Shown in pieces: positions 6,522 through 6,910 of a stretch of DNA of 6,910 nt. The notes beneath the pieces are model-generated. The model was not told the origin of the DNA. It ran no database searches and saw only the letters and a list, made by a program, of their open reading frames with translations. Source of the DNA: Sphingomonadaceae bacterium (GTDB taxonomy: Bacteria > Pseudomonadota > Alphaproteobacteria > Sphingomonadales > Sphingomonadaceae); contig JAFAZM010000333.1 of assembly GCA_019239785.1 (NCBI GenBank), positions 1-6,910 on the forward strand, written 5' to 3'. Numbering within the stretch: position 1 is the first letter of the stretch; each line of letters opens with the position of its first letter. Made by a program: the position numbers and the translations under genes.

Positions 6522-6910
6522 ATGTCCCTGTTCCGTTTCGCGATTTCGCTGCTGCTCATGGCGAGCTCGGCGGCCGCCTCGGCCGAGGCCTTCCCCGGCG
6601 CCGCCGGCTGGGGCGCGCAGACCCAGGGCGGGCGCGGCGGCCGGATCATCCGGGTGACCAACCTCGATGCGGACGGGCCGGGCTCCTTCCGCGCCGCGGT
6701 CGAATCGCGCGGGCCGCGGATCGTCGTGTTCGAGGTCGGCGGCGTGATCGACCTCGGCCTCACCACGCTCTCCATCACCGAGCCTTATCTCACCATCGCC
6801 GGCCAGACCGCGCCCTCGCCCGGGATCACCATCATCCGCGGCGGCATCGACGTCCACGGCCACGACGTGATCATGCGCCATATCCGGATCCGCACCGGCG
6901 TCTCCGGCCA
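6522..6910 (+). CDS. Pectate lyase (PL1-like), N-terminal part, cut by window edge
   Basis: The first 129 codons of an exported lyase; the reading frame is still open at the right edge. The in-frame stop upstream (6420-6422), the strong Shine-Dalgarno and an immediate signal peptide fix the start. Residues 1-23 are a Sec signal (Ala/Leu core, cut at ASA or AEA|FPG). The mature protein begins FPGAAGWGAQTQGGRGGRI, followed by TNLDADGPGSFRAAV (46-60), RIVVFEVGGVIDL (66-78), LTIAGQTAPSPGITI (90-104) and HDVIMRHIRIR (114-124). These are the usual opening of bacterial PL1-type pectate lyases, with the first rungs of a right-handed beta-helix. Such enzymes cut polygalacturonate by Ca2+-dependent beta-elimination. 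The Ca-binding Asp residues and catalytic Arg lie further on and cannot be checked. Divergent from the receptor, and probably co-regulated through the shared intergenic palindromes. Confidence 0.85.
   Translation, partial: MSLFRFAISLLLMASSAAASAEAFPGAAGWGAQTQGGRGGRIIRVTNLDADGPGSFRAAVESRGPRIVVFEVGGVIDLGLTTLSITEPYLTIAGQTAPSPGITIIRGGIDVHGHDVIMRHIRIRTGVSG

Noticed and set aside
6304..6657. A 117-codon plus-strand open frame across the intergenic region and lyase start, and a minus-strand one at 6348-6881
   Set aside because: Both overlap the PL1-like gene in the wrong frame and give Pro/Arg/Ala-rich products; the lyase frame has the signal peptide and family motifs.
1..6910. CRISPR arrays, tRNA or rRNA genes, insertion sequences, phage or toxin-antitoxin modules
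   Set aside because: I saw no direct repeat arrays, RNA gene signatures, transposase motifs or short toxin-like gene pairs; coding content is a catabolic cluster.

Overview
This is a GC-rich window from an alphaproteobacterium, most likely a sphingomonad or a Caulobacter-like relative. Three things point there. The large receptor is of the TonB-Xanth-Caul type. Exported enzymes carry Tat or Sec signals next to it, as in carbohydrate uptake loci of these groups. The intergenic DNA holds GC-rich palindromic units of a kind common in sphingomonad genomes. The genus is an inference, because no rRNA or housekeeping marker is present.

Layout. The minus strand reads from right to left: a TonB-dependent outer-membrane receptor (6258-3301), a 209-bp gap with a hairpin and an inverted pair of REP-like palindromes (3092-3300), a family 43 glycoside hydrolase (3091-1481), an alpha/beta-hydrolase esterase (1484-561), and the N-terminal 188 codons of a pectate-lyase-like protein (564-1) that runs off the left edge. 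The last three genes overlap by 4 bp at each junction. On the plus strand, divergent from the receptor, a second pectate lyase (family PL1-like) starts at 6522 and runs off the right edge.

Role. Two lyases of different folds, a GH43 likely to act on arabinose- or xylose-containing side chains, a probable carbohydrate acetylesterase and a TonB-dependent receptor together look like a pectin utilisation locus. Exported enzymes would trim and cut pectin, and the receptor would take oligosaccharides across the outer membrane. The substrate is inferred from families and context. No inner-membrane transporter, cytoplasmic uronate pathway gene or regulator lies in the window.

Regulation. The 263-bp divergent intergenic region carries two related palindromes with an ACCGGT core, one about 50 bp upstream of each start codon and 148 bp apart. 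This is the clearest unexplained signal here and suggests joint control of receptor and lyase by one dimeric, perhaps LacI-type, repressor encoded elsewhere. I see no wholly novel system; the locus is a recognisable catabolic cluster with some details worth checking.
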